The notes below the pieces were generated by a model, which worked only from the letters and a program-made list of their open reading frames with translations, did not search any database and was not told where the DNA came from. The position numbers were made by a program, and so were the translations under genes. Positions 46,483-54,714 of a stretch of DNA of 64,000 nt are shown here, piece after piece (within the stretch, counting starts at the first letter, position 1; the number at the start of each line of letters is the position of its first letter). This DNA comes from Streptomyces sp. WZ-12 (lineage in GTDB: Bacteria > Actinomycetota > Actinomycetes > Streptomycetales > Streptomycetaceae), in contig NZ_CP118574.1 in NCBI RefSeq assembly GCF_028898845.1, forward strand, positions 5,615,001 through 5,679,000, read 5' to 3'.

Positions 46483-47193
46483 ATGACTGACGAACGGCTT
46501 CCCCAGTTGCGCGCCTCCGACGCCGACCGCGAGCGGGTCGCCGAGATCCTGCGGGACGCCGTCGCCGAGGGGCGGCTGGACATGGCGGAGTTCGACGAGC
46601 GGTTGGACGCCGCCTACAAGGCCCGCACCTACGGGGAGTTGGAGCACCTCACCGCCGACCTGCCGGTCGGCGGTGCGGCCCCCGCCCCGCTGTCGCTGCG
46701 CAAGGAGCCCGCGCCGGCCGGCACCGGCACCGCCTGGGCCGGGCGGATCCGCCCGGACGCGGGCGGCGCCACCACCGGCATCGCGCTCCTGGGCGGCTTC
46801 GAGCGCAAGGGCCGGTGGACCATCGGCCGCCGCTTCGTCGCGATCTGCTGCATGGGCGGCGGCGAACTCGACCTGCGCGAGGCCCAGTTCGCCGCCCCGG
46901 AGGTCGAGATCAGCGTCTGGACGCTGATGGGCGGCGTCAACGTCATCGTGCCGCCCGGCATCGAGGTCGAGACCCGCGGAATGGGCATCATGGGCGGCTT
47001 CGACGCACGTGAGGACGGCGTGCCCGGCGACCCCGGCGCACCGCGGGTCATCGTCACCGGCCTGGCCCTGATGGGCGGCGTCAGCGTCGAGCGCAAGCTG
47101 CCCAGGGAGGAGCGGCGCCGCCTGAAGGACGAACGCAAGGAGGAGCGGCGCCGTCTGAAGGACGAGCGCCGGAACGGCCGGGAACTGGACTGA
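46483..47193 (+). CDS. DUF1707 / LiaF-like C-terminal domain protein
   Basis: A 236-residue soluble protein. DUF1707 covers residues 8-60 (LRASDADRERVAEILRDAVAEGRLDMAEFDERL). The C-terminal part (about 90-200, LLGGFERKGRW, MGGGELDLREAQF, GGVNVIVPPGIEVET) resembles the LiaF/YvqF cell-envelope stress domain. A basic, repeated tail (RRLKDERKEE twice) follows. No membrane helix is present. A role in envelope stress is inferred from the C-terminal domain only. Confidence 0.87.
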   Translation: MTDERLPQLRASDADRERVAEILRDAVAEGRLDMAEFDERLDAAYKARTYGELEHLTADLPVGGAAPAPLSLRKEPAPAGTGTAWAGRIRPDAGGATTGIALLGGFERKGRWTIGRRFVAICCMGGGELDLREAQFAAPEVEISVWTLMGGVNVIVPPGIEVETRGMGIMGGFDAREDGVPGDPGAPRVIVTGLALMGGVSVERKLPREERRRLKDERKEERRRLKDERRNGRELD

Positions 47194-47208
47194 CCGGGCC
47201 CGCCGCCG

Positions 47209-48519
47209 TCAGAGCGCCGCGGGCGCGGCCTGGCGGAGGTGGTCGACGTCCAGCGCGTCGGCCATCGCGCGGTAGCCGGCGTCGCTGGGGTGCAGATGGT
47301 CGCCGGAGTCGTACGCCGGCCTGAGCCGCAGCGGGTGCGCCGGATCGCGCAGCGCCCGGTCGAAGTCGACGACCTCGTCGAAGACGGTGCCGGAACGAAT
47401 CTCCTGGTTGACCTGTTCGCGTACCTCGTTGAGCCGCCGGGAGTAGCCGCGGTGCCCGCCGAAGGGCGTGAGGGTGCTGCCGGTGACCCGCAGCCCGTGG
47501 CCGTGCGCCCGCCGCACCACGTCCCGCAGGCCCGCCACCACCTTCTGCGGGTCCAACTGGCGCGGGGCCTTGAACAGGTCGTTCACGCCGATCTCCACCA
47601 CCACCGCCTTCACCCCCGTACGGGACAGCGCATCGCGGTCCAGACGGGACAGCAGGCTCGGCCCGTTGGTGGGGGAGAGCGGGTTTCCGTCGGTCAGCAG
47701 GCGGTTGCCGCTGATGCCGGCGTTCAGCACGCCGTAGCGGGGCGCGCCCGGCTCGTCGCGCAGCCGGGCGGCGAGGAAGTCCGTCCAGCGGTGGTTGGCG
47801 CCCGGGGTGGAGGTGATCCCGTCGGTGATCGAGTCACCGATCGCCACCACCGCGCCGCGCGCCCGGGTGCTCCACACGTCCACACCGGTCAGATAGCGCC
47901 AGTACGGGCTCTGCTCGGTATAGGCGGTGCCGGTGGCGTCCTCGGTGCGGTCGCCGCGCGCCAGATAGGACGTCTGGCGGGCGTACGGGTGGTAGGTCGC
48001 CGGCCCGGAGGGGGCCGGGGAGTACGTGGTGACCAACAGGTCGGCGTTGCCGGGGACCGTCAGCCGGACCGGGTCGCTGGTGATCTCGCCGCCCACCGGG
48101 ATCGTCACCGCCGGCTTGCCGTCGAAGGTCAGCCGGCGCATCGAGCCGGCCGTGGCGATCGGGGCGCCGCTGCCGGCCGACAGCGCCAGCGAGGCGTGGC
48201 TGAGCGGCAGCGGGCGGGTGCCGTAGAGGTTCGACAGCCGGATGCGGGCACTGGAACCGCCGACGCTGGTGTGCACGACGTTGCGGATCGACATCTCCGC
48301 GTAGCCGTCCTGGGTGCCGGGCTCGGCCGACGCCACCGCCGCCGACCAGGTGCCGACCCAGCGCCCGGAGACCGCCGGCGCGGCCGACGTCCGCGGCTCG
48401 TGCGGAGCGCCGACCAGGGGGCCGCGGGTGCCGCCGAAGCCGACGAATATTCCCGCCGAGATCAGCACCACCACCGCCACCAGGCCGGCGAGCAGGGCGT
48501 ATCCCACACGTCTGGTCAT
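47209..48519 (-). CDS. secreted or membrane-anchored SGNH/GDSL hydrolase
   Basis: A 436-residue esterase-fold protein with an N-terminal membrane/signal segment (about residues 5-28), a beta-sandwich region, and an SGNH domain: block I GDSITDG with Ser230, block III IGVND, and block V GDHLHPSD with Asp407 and His410. It should hydrolyse an ester or acetyl group outside the cell, for example on a polysaccharide. It starts at ATG 48519 behind GGGAG and is convergent with DUF1707. Confidence 0.9.
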   Translation of the reverse strand: MTRRVGYALLAGLVAVVVLISAGIFVGFGGTRGPLVGAPHEPRTSAAPAVSGRWVGTWSAAVASAEPGTQDGYAEMSIRNVVHTSVGGSSARIRLSNLYGTRPLPLSHASLALSAGSGAPIATAGSMRRLTFDGKPAVTIPVGGEITSDPVRLTVPGNADLLVTTYSPAPSGPATYHPYARQTSYLARGDRTEDATGTAYTEQSPYWRYLTGVDVWSTRARGAVVAIGDSITDGITSTPGANHRWTDFLAARLRDEPGAPRYGVLNAGISGNRLLTDGNPLSPTNGPSLLSRLDRDALSRTGVKAVVVEIGVNDLFKAPRQLDPQKVVAGLRDVVRRAHGHGLRVTGSTLTPFGGHRGYSRRLNEVREQVNQEIRSGTVFDEVVDFDRALRDPAHPLRLRPAYDSGDHLHPSDAGYRAMADALDVDHLRQAAPAAL

Positions 48520-48849
48520 GCCGGAGGCGTCTCCCGGGGGCTTAGGCGGAGCTGCGCGCTCCGGGCGGATGCGGGCGGCGGGACGCTCGGGACCGGTCCG
48601 CTCCGTCCGGACGCGAGAGGCCCGGCGAGCGGTGGCGCCGGCGCGGTCCGGCCGGGGGGCCATGATCCCACGGACCCCCCGGGGGCCGCCCGCCGCCCTG
48701 GACGCCGGGAACTCGTTGCCCGCTCCCCGAGTAGGGCACTGTGGGACACATACGGGCGTACGGCCGGTGCGGACGGATCCCGGCAACCAACGGGATCCGT
48801 CCGCGCGGACGGACCGGACGGCCTACGGAAGGCGGGGGAGACGGTGGGA
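48520..48849. other. 330-nt divergent intergenic region
   Basis: No gene is supported. It holds the strong inverted repeat at 48769-48804. Confidence 0.5.
48769..48804. promoter_or_regulatory. 14-bp perfect inverted repeat before the DUF445 gene
   Basis: Arms GCGGACGGATCCCG and CGGGATCCGTCCGC with an 8-nt loop GCAACCAA, 45 nt before the DUF445 start. In a divergent promoter region an operator or 5' UTR hairpin is more likely than a terminator. Confidence 0.55.
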
Positions 48850-50205
48850 GTGGTGGAGCGGATGGAACACACCCAGGCGGAGGCGGCGCGGACGGCGGAG
48901 CCGGTGCCCGCCGGCGGCGCCCCGGGCACCCGGACGGTGTCCGGCGGCCTCGGCGGGAGCGCCGCCGACGCGGAGAAGCGGCGCGGCGTCCGCCGGATGA
49001 AGGCCCTGGCGACCGGGCTGCTGCTGGCCGTCGCCCTGGTGTACGCGCTGGCCAAGTGGGCCGGCGCGGCCGGCGCGGGCGGCTGGACCGGCTATGTCGC
49101 GGCGGCCGCCGAGGCCGGCATGGTCGGTGCGCTGGCCGACTGGTTCGCGGTCACCGCCCTGTTCAAGCGGCCCCTGGGCCTGCCCATCCCGCACACCGCG
49201 ATCATCCCGAACAAGAAGGACCAACTCGGCCAGAGCCTCGGTGACTTCGTCGGGGAGAACTTCCTCTCCGGCGAGGTCGTCCGCCGCCGGCTGCGCTCGG
49301 TCGGCGTCGGCGCCCGCCTCGGCCGCTGGCTCGCCGAACCCGGCAACGCCGACCGGGTCACCGCCGAACTGTCCACCGCGCTGCGCGGCGCGCTGACCGT
49401 GCTGCGCGACTCCGACGTCCAGGCGGTCGTCGGCGAGGCCATCACCCGCCGCGCCGACGCCGCCGAGATCGCGCCCGGCATCGGCGCCCTGCTGGAGAAG
49501 GTCGTCGACGAGGGCGGCCACTCCCGGGTCGTGGACCTGGTCTGCACCCGCGCCCACGACTGGCTGGTCGACCACGCCGACTCCGTCCTCGCCGCGGTCT
49601 CCGGCGGCGCCCCCGGATGGACCCCCCGGTTCGTCGACCGCAAGGTCGGCGACCGCGTCTACAAGGAACTGCTCCGCTTCGTCGCCGAGATGCGGGACAT
49701 GCCCGACCACCCGGCGCGCGGCGCGGTGGACCGCTTCCTGACCGACTTCGCCGCCGACCTGCGGTCCGACCCGGCCACCCGCGAGAAGGTCGAACGCCTC
49801 AAGTCCGAGGTGCTGGGCCGCGGCGAGGTGCAGGACCTGATCGCCTCCGCGTGGGGCGCGGTCCGCGCGATGATCGTGGCCGCCGCCGAGGACGAGCGCA
49901 GCGAACTGCGGCTGCGGGTCCGCTCGGCACTGCTCTCCCTCGGCGGCCGCCTGGCCGCCGACGAGCGGATGCGCGACAAGGTCGACGGCTGGCTGGAGGG
50001 TGCCGCGGTCTACGTCGTCACTACCTACCAGAGCGAGATCACCGCCCTGATCACCGACACCGTCGCCGGTTGGGACGCCACCCACACCTCCCGCAAGATC
50101 GAGGCCCACATCGGCCGCGACCTCCAATTCATCCGCATCAACGGCACGGTGGTGGGGGCGTTGGCGGGCCTGTGCATCTACGCCATCTCCAACGTGTTCG
50201 GCTGA
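48850..50205 (+). CDS. DUF445 family membrane protein
   Basis: A 451-residue protein. DUF445 begins with two N-terminal hydrophobic segments (about residues 50-95, LLLAVALVYALAKWAG and AAEAGMVGALADWFAVTALF), then long amphipathic helices containing PHTAIIPNKKDQLGQSLGDFV, and a final membrane helix at the C-terminus. It resembles YheB/YjiN proteins of unknown function. Starts GTG 48844, GTG 48850 and ATG 48862 are all possible; GTG 48850 has the best spacing from GGGGGAG. Confidence 0.85.
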   Translation: MVERMEHTQAEAARTAEPVPAGGAPGTRTVSGGLGGSAADAEKRRGVRRMKALATGLLLAVALVYALAKWAGAAGAGGWTGYVAAAAEAGMVGALADWFAVTALFKRPLGLPIPHTAIIPNKKDQLGQSLGDFVGENFLSGEVVRRRLRSVGVGARLGRWLAEPGNADRVTAELSTALRGALTVLRDSDVQAVVGEAITRRADAAEIAPGIGALLEKVVDEGGHSRVVDLVCTRAHDWLVDHADSVLAAVSGGAPGWTPRFVDRKVGDRVYKELLRFVAEMRDMPDHPARGAVDRFLTDFAADLRSDPATREKVERLKSEVLGRGEVQDLIASAWGAVRAMIVAAAEDERSELRLRVRSALLSLGGRLAADERMRDKVDGWLEGAAVYVVTTYQSEITALITDTVAGWDATHTSRKIEAHIGRDLQFIRINGTVVGALAGLCIYAISNVFG

Positions 50206-50383
50206 CGTCGGGCTTTTTCCCCACGTTGGTGGCTGTCCCGCCGCGCGGGTTGCTGTGTTTTGCGCCTTGCGGCGCGGGCCGGTCCGCTGCCGGTCCGCTG
50301 CGCGGGGCGGGTCGAGTTGTCTGGTCCGCTTGCGCGGGGCGGGTGGGGTTGTGGTCCGCTGCGCGGGGCTTTTGGGGTGCGGT

Positions 50384-50454
50384 GACGGGCCTGCGGGGTG
50401 GGTGTGCAGGACTGCTTCGCTTTACGTCCTGCACACCCACCCCTCCGGCCCGTC
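50384..50454 (+). repeat. 71-nt hairpin unit, A1
   Basis: GACGGGCC/GGCCCGTC outer arms, a 3-nt internal loop, an 18-bp inner stem and a 13-nt loop TGCTTCGCTTTAC. Confidence 0.85.
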
Positions 50455-50530
50455 CCCTCCCGTTGGGGGTGGGGAAAAACGGTGGGTGCCACGTCCTCTC
50501 GGTGGGTCAACTCGGGCCGCTGGGTTGAGT

Positions 50531-50645
50531 GGTGACCGTCAGAGGATGTGTGAGCGTGAGCGGTGACCGTCAGAGGGCGCGTGAGCGTGAGCGGTGACCG
50601 TAAGAGGACGAGTACGCGTGAGCGCGCGTGGTGACCGTCAGAGGA
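50531..50645 (+). repeat. four spaced copies of GGTGACCGTCAGAGG
   Basis: Units begin near 50531, 50562, 50593 and 50630 (the third with one change), with linkers rich in GAGCGTGAGC. Copy B of the element holds only two such units. Confidence 0.8.
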
Positions 50646-50695
50646 CCACTCAGGACCAGCCCCATCCCAGAGAAATCCACCCCTCAACGGGAGGA

Positions 50696-50766
50696 GACGG
50701 GCCGGAGGGGGTGGTGTGCCAGACGTAAAGCGAAGCAGTCTGGCACACCACCCCCGGAGGCCCGTC
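50696..50766 (-). repeat. 71-nt hairpin unit, A2 (inverted)
   Basis: Same architecture as A1 with the loop in reverse complement (GTAAAGCGAAGCA); inner stem GGGGGTGGTGTGCCAGAC and its complement. Confidence 0.85.
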
Positions 50767-51039
50767 ACCGCACCCAACAGCCCCGCGCAGCGGACAACTC
50801 AACCCGCCCCGCGCAGCGGACAACAACTCCATCCGCCCATCGCAGCGGCACCGCGCAGCGGACATGTCGGCCCGTCACCGCAACCCAACAGCCCCGCGCA
50901 GCGGACAACTCAACCCGCCTCGCCCCGCGCAGCGGACCGGCATCGCCCGCGCCGCAAGGCGCACAGAGCAGCACCCCGCGCGGCGGGATAGCCAACAACG
51001 TGGGAAGCAGCCCAAGCGCAGCGACTAGGCTCGGCCGAC

Positions 51040-51324
51040 GTGCGAATTCCGACCCACGGCGGGAAAGCCGAAAACGTGGGGCGCAGGCCGAGCGCGACGA
51101 GACGGCGTCCTGCGCTGCTCTGGCTGCTGCTGCCCTATGTGCTGTTCCTGGTGGTGCTGCCGCTCGTCAACCGGGTCACCCCGACCGTCCTCGGCCTGCC
51201 GTTCCTGTTCTTCTGGATGCTGCTCGCCACCCTGCTGACCCCGCTGGCGGTCTGGCTGGCGCGCCGCGGTGACCTGCGGCGCGGCCACGGCCGGGGCGAG
51301 GCGCCGACCGGGGGTCGCGCGTGA
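51040..51324 (+). CDS. DUF3311 small membrane protein
   Basis: A protein of up to 94 residues with two membrane helices (LLWLLLPYVLFLVVLPLVN and LPFLFFWMLLATLLTPLAVW). DUF3311 proteins are typically encoded just before an SSS-family symporter and are thought to be small partner subunits. The next gene overlaps by 4 nt (GTGA). The start is uncertain: GTG 51040 lacks a Shine-Dalgarno, while GTG 51076 follows GGGAAAG but lies in a leftover of the repeat element end. Confidence 0.82.
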   Translation: MRIPTHGGKAENVGRRPSATRRRPALLWLLLPYVLFLVVLPLVNRVTPTVLGLPFLFFWMLLATLLTPLAVWLARRGDLRRGHGRGEAPTGGRA

Positions 51325-52844
51325 ACGCCACCGTCGCCACCGCGATCTTCGCCGGGTTCATGGTGCTGACCGTCGCCCTCGGGCTGCTCGCGGTCCGCGG
51401 CCGGGGTGCCGGCGGCGGGCTCACCGAGTGGTCGGTGGGCGGCCGGAGTCTGGGCACCGTCTTCATCTGGGTGCTGATGGCCGGCGAGAGCTACACCAGC
51501 TTCAGCTACCTCGGCGCCGCCGGCTGGGGCTACAACTTCGGCGCCCCCGTCCTCTACGTCCTGGCCTACATGTCCTGCGGCTACGCGATCGGTTACGTCG
51601 TCGGCCCGATGCTGTGGGCCTACGCCCGCCGCCACGGCCTGGTCGGCATCACCGACATCGTCGCCCACCGCTACCGCCGGCCCTGGCTCGGCGCCGCCGT
51701 CGCCGTCCTCGCCACCGTCTGCCTGTTGCCCTACATCCAGCTCCAGATCACCGGCATGGGCGTGGTCGTCTCGACCCTCTCCTACGGCGCGATCAGCCTC
51801 AACTGGGCCTATTTCATCGGCTTCGCGGTCACCACCGCGTTCGTCGTCGTCAGCGGGCTGCGCGGTAGCGCCTGGGTGTCGGTCCTCAAGGACATCCTGG
51901 TCATCGTCACCCTCGGCTTCCTCGCGGTCTACGTGCCGCTGCACTACTTCGGCGGCTACGGCCCCTTCCTGGACCGGATCGTGGCCGAGAAGCCGCAGTG
52001 GCTGACCTTCCCCGGCCACGCCTCCGGCGGCCTGGGCCAGTCCTGGTTCATCACCACCACGGTCATCAACTCCCTTACGGTGGTGATCTTCCCGACCACC
52101 GTGGCCGGTTACCTGAGCGCCCGGAACGCCGACGCGCTCCGCCGCAACGCCATGTATCTGCCCTTCTACAACGTCCTGTTGTTCGTGCCGATGCTGCTGG
52201 GGCTGGCGGCGCTGTTCGTCGTCCCCGGCCTGGCCGGCGCCGACTCCAACCTGGCGCTGTTCAAACTGGTCGTGGACTCCCTGCCGGCCTGGGCGGTCGG
52301 GGTGATCGGGGTGGCCGCCGCGCTCTCCTCGATCGTGCCGATGGCGATCTTCATGCTGGTCATCGGCACCATGTGGGGACGCAGCGTGCTGGGCGCCGTA
52401 CCGAAGCTGGCGTCCCGTCAGAAACTCTGGTCGCAGGTCGTCGTGGTCGCCGCCGGCGGCCTGGCGCTGCTCCTCACCTACACAGCCCCCAACACCCTGG
52501 TCCGCCTCTCCCTGATCTCGTACGAGGGCATGGCGCAACTGGTGCCGATGCTGCTACTGGGACTGGTGTGGCGGCGCCTGACGATGTACGCGGCGGTGAG
52601 CGGCCTGGCGGCCGGCTTCGCCCTGGTCTGCGTCCTGGTCTTCGGCGGCCATGACCCGATCTGGGGCATGAACGCGGGCATCGTCGGCCTCGCGCTGAAC
52701 GTGGCGGTCGCCCTCGCGGTGACCTGGCTCGGCCCCCGGGAGCGTTCCGACGACCGCCCGGACGCCGAAGTCCTGGCGCTGGACGACGAGTTCCCGAGGG
52801 CCGAGAGCGCGGCCGGGGTCGGGCCCGGGGTGTCCGTGGGCTGA
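51321..52844 (+). CDS. sodium:solute symporter (SSS family)
   Basis: A 507-residue transporter with 13 predicted helices. WSVGGRSLGTVFIWVLMAGESYTSFSYLGAAGWGYNFG and the later LPFYNVLLFVPMLLGL and PMAIFMLVIGTMWGR segments match the SSS fold. The DUF3311 partner suggests the MctC-like monocarboxylate or pantothenate subgroup; the substrate is not shown. The GTG start overlaps the upstream stop. Confidence 0.9.
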   Translation: MNATVATAIFAGFMVLTVALGLLAVRGRGAGGGLTEWSVGGRSLGTVFIWVLMAGESYTSFSYLGAAGWGYNFGAPVLYVLAYMSCGYAIGYVVGPMLWAYARRHGLVGITDIVAHRYRRPWLGAAVAVLATVCLLPYIQLQITGMGVVVSTLSYGAISLNWAYFIGFAVTTAFVVVSGLRGSAWVSVLKDILVIVTLGFLAVYVPLHYFGGYGPFLDRIVAEKPQWLTFPGHASGGLGQSWFITTTVINSLTVVIFPTTVAGYLSARNADALRRNAMYLPFYNVLLFVPMLLGLAALFVVPGLAGADSNLALFKLVVDSLPAWAVGVIGVAAALSSIVPMAIFMLVIGTMWGRSVLGAVPKLASRQKLWSQVVVVAAGGLALLLTYTAPNTLVRLSLISYEGMAQLVPMLLLGLVWRRLTMYAAVSGLAAGFALVCVLVFGGHDPIWGMNAGIVGLALNVAVALAVTWLGPRERSDDRPDAEVLALDDEFPRAESAAGVGPGVSVG

Positions 52845-52867
52845 CCGGCCCGCGCCCTCTCGTCCAT

Positions 52868-52911
52868 CGGCCGCCGTGGTGCCGGGCTCCCGTCCGGCAC
52901 CACGGCGGCCG
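52868..52911. terminator. symporter terminator
   Basis: A perfect 18-bp stem (52868-52885 with 52894-52911) and an 8-nt loop, 24 nt after the stop. Confidence 0.88.
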
Positions 52912-53072
52912 CCCCGTCACCGCCACGTCGCCCCGTCACCATCAAGAGTGAATCTCCGAACGGACGATCGTGATCGCTCGTGCGTGCGGTTACTCTTGAA
53001 CGGACGGTCGGACCGACGGCCGCTGAGGCGTCGGTCGAGATGCGCGGGGGAGCGCGGAAGGGGGGACGCCGG

Positions 53073-53378
53073 ATGTTCCGCATCGCAGATGCCTGGCGGC
53101 TCTACACCAGCGCGCTGTTCTTCCTGCTCGCCGGACTCCTGCTCGCGCAGACCGGATTGACCACGACGTTGGCCGCCGCCGCGACCACCGCCGCGGTGCT
53201 GCTGCTGTGCAGCGCCCTCGCCCTGGCCGCCACCGCCCGCCCCGTACCACCGGGCCGCATACGCACGGCCATCCGCGACCGAGAACGCCGCACGGCCTTC
53301 CTGCCCCAACGCGACCCCGACGCCGCGGGCCGCCCGCGCCCCCGAGCTCCCGGCCGCGCCCTCCCGACGGCCGCGTAG
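53073..53378 (+). CDS. small membrane protein upstream of a YidC-like gene
   Basis: A 101-residue protein with two N-terminal membrane helices (about residues 10-25 and 28-50) and an Arg/Pro-rich tail. GGGGGGACG precedes the ATG. It lies 187 nt before the yidC-like gene. I recall similar small DUF proteins next to secondary YidC genes in Streptomyces (DUF6412-like), suggesting a shared task, but no function is known. Confidence 0.7.
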   Translation: MFRIADAWRLYTSALFFLLAGLLLAQTGLTTTLAAAATTAAVLLLCSALALAATARPVPPGRIRTAIRDRERRTAFLPQRDPDAAGRPRPRAPGRALPTAA

Positions 53379-53565
53379 CCGCCCCGACGCGTTTCCGTAC
53401 GCCGCACACGCACAAGTTGCGCGTACGCGGAGCTGCACGGACACGCAGTACCGGACGCCTCCGGACGTCCATCCCGTACTGCTCCTGCGTCGGCGCGGGT
53501 CCGCGCGGTTCGTCATGCCGTCTTCCTCTTCCTTCGGCACGACGAGACCCGTGGAGGGCTCAGCC

Positions 53566-54576
53566 ATGTCCGTTTTCACCATCCTCGGCGGGGCGTTGGA
53601 ACGCGCCGCCGAGGTCGTCGAACCGCTCTTCGGCGGCGCGGCCACCGCGGCCGTCATCGTCCTGTTCACCCTCGGCGTCCGCGCCGCCCTGCACCCGCTC
53701 GCCCGGGCGGCCGCCCGCGGTGAGAAGGCCCGCGCCGCCCTCGCCCCTCAAGTCGCCGCCCTCCAGCGCAAGTACCGCGGCGACCGCGAGCGGCTCCAGC
53801 AGGCGACGGCCGACCTGTACGCCAAGAACGGCTCCTCGCCGCTGGCCGGTTGTCTGCCGACGCTGCTCCAACTCCCGGTCTTCTTCGTGATGTACCACCT
53901 CTTCTCCACCGGGAGCGGCACCCTGCTCAGCCATACGCTGCTGGGCGCCCCGCTCGGCGGGACCTGGCGCCGGGCGCTCGCCGACGGCGGGGTGGCCGGA
54001 CCCCAAGGGCTGGTCTACCTCGCGCTGTTCGCCGTCATCGCGGCGGTGGCCACCTGGAACTACCGGCGCGCCCGGGCCGCGGCCGCCGCGGCCCCGACCC
54101 CCGCGGCGAACACCGCGACCCCCGGTACGGGCGCCCTGAACAAGCTGATGCCGCTGCTGTCGTTCGGCACCCTGATCACCCTCGCGGTGGTGCCGCTGGC
54201 CGCCGGGCTCTACGTGGTGACCACCACGACCTGGACGGCCTGTGAGCGGGCCCTGCTGCACCGGGACCGCACGCCGGGCACCCGGCGGAAGGCCGTACGG
54301 GGCAACGTCGTTGAGCCGGACCGCGGCGTTGTTCGGGGAGCCCCGGACGCGACGCAGGGTCCGCAGGAGACCCGGGACGTCCAGGAGAAGCCGGCGCCGT
54401 CGGCGCCCTCCCCCCTCGCGCCGTCGCGGTCGGGCGGTCCGAAGAGCCGGGCCGCGCGCCAGCGGGCGGCCCGGGCCCGGGCCAACACCGTGGCGCGGCA
54501 GTCCCGGTCGGGTAAGCCGGCCGGCGGGGACCGGGGCGGAAAGGGCTCCGGACCGATCGTTACTACCCCGCAGTAA
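53566..54576 (+). CDS. YidC/Oxa1/Alb3 family membrane protein insertase (second copy type)
   Basis: A 336-residue protein. The YidC core covers about residues 20-225: GVRAALHPLARAA, QVAALQRKYRGDRERLQQATADLYAKNGSSPLAGCLPTLLQLPVFFVMYHLF and later helices. The C-terminal tail of about 100 residues is basic and disordered. The housekeeping yidC of actinobacteria lies beside rnpA/jag near oriC, so this is probably an extra insertase. GGAGGGC precedes the ATG at 53566. Confidence 0.9.
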   Translation: MSVFTILGGALERAAEVVEPLFGGAATAAVIVLFTLGVRAALHPLARAAARGEKARAALAPQVAALQRKYRGDRERLQQATADLYAKNGSSPLAGCLPTLLQLPVFFVMYHLFSTGSGTLLSHTLLGAPLGGTWRRALADGGVAGPQGLVYLALFAVIAAVATWNYRRARAAAAAAPTPAANTATPGTGALNKLMPLLSFGTLITLAVVPLAAGLYVVTTTTWTACERALLHRDRTPGTRRKAVRGNVVEPDRGVVRGAPDATQGPQETRDVQEKPAPSAPSPLAPSRSGGPKSRAARQRAARARANTVARQSRSGKPAGGDRGGKGSGPIVTTPQ

Positions 54577-54589
54577 CGGTCCAGTCCGT

Positions 54590-54619
54590 GAACGGGGTCT
54601 TGCGGAGTGGACCCCGTTC
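54590..54619. terminator. terminator after the YidC-like gene
   Basis: A 10-bp stem (GAACGGGGTC with GACCCCGTTC) and a 10-nt loop, followed by TTGG. Confidence 0.7.
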
Positions 54620-54714
54620 TTGGACGATCGGCCGAATCGCTCGATGGCCGTCCCCCATCGGCCGGTCCGGGGGACCTCCCCCCGACCGACCCTTCGACCA
54701 CGGGAGTTGTGACG

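Larger units (their letters stand above)
50222..51002. repeat. long inverted-repeat element, copy A (781 bp, non-coding)
   Basis: The element begins CACGTTGGTGGCT and ends AGCCAACAACGTG, with terminal inverted repeats of about 57 bp sharing the GCGCCTTGCGGCGCGGGC block. Internally it has two inverted 71-nt hairpins (50384-50454 and 50696-50766), a conserved centre (CCGTTGGGGGTGGGGAAAAA) and four GGTGACCGTCAGAGG units. It is highly similar to copy B at 55579. No transposase or credible coding bias is present. It starts 17 nt after the DUF445 stop. Confidence 0.85.

Noticed and set aside
47239..48843. Long N-terminal extension of the DUF445 frame
   Set aside because: It is antisense to the SGNH hydrolase gene, which has clear catalytic blocks; DUF445 homology starts only after about 48990.
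50255..50991. Several 70-200 codon frames inside repeat element A, for example one encoding KRSSLAHHPRRPVTA
   Set aside because: They read through the hairpin and tandem units, lack codon bias and start signals, and recur only because the DNA is repeated.
50222..51002. CRISPR array hypothesis for the GGTGACCGTCAGAGG units
   Set aside because: Units are only about 15 bp with irregular spacing (31, 31, 37 nt), linkers are similar to each other, and no cas genes are present.
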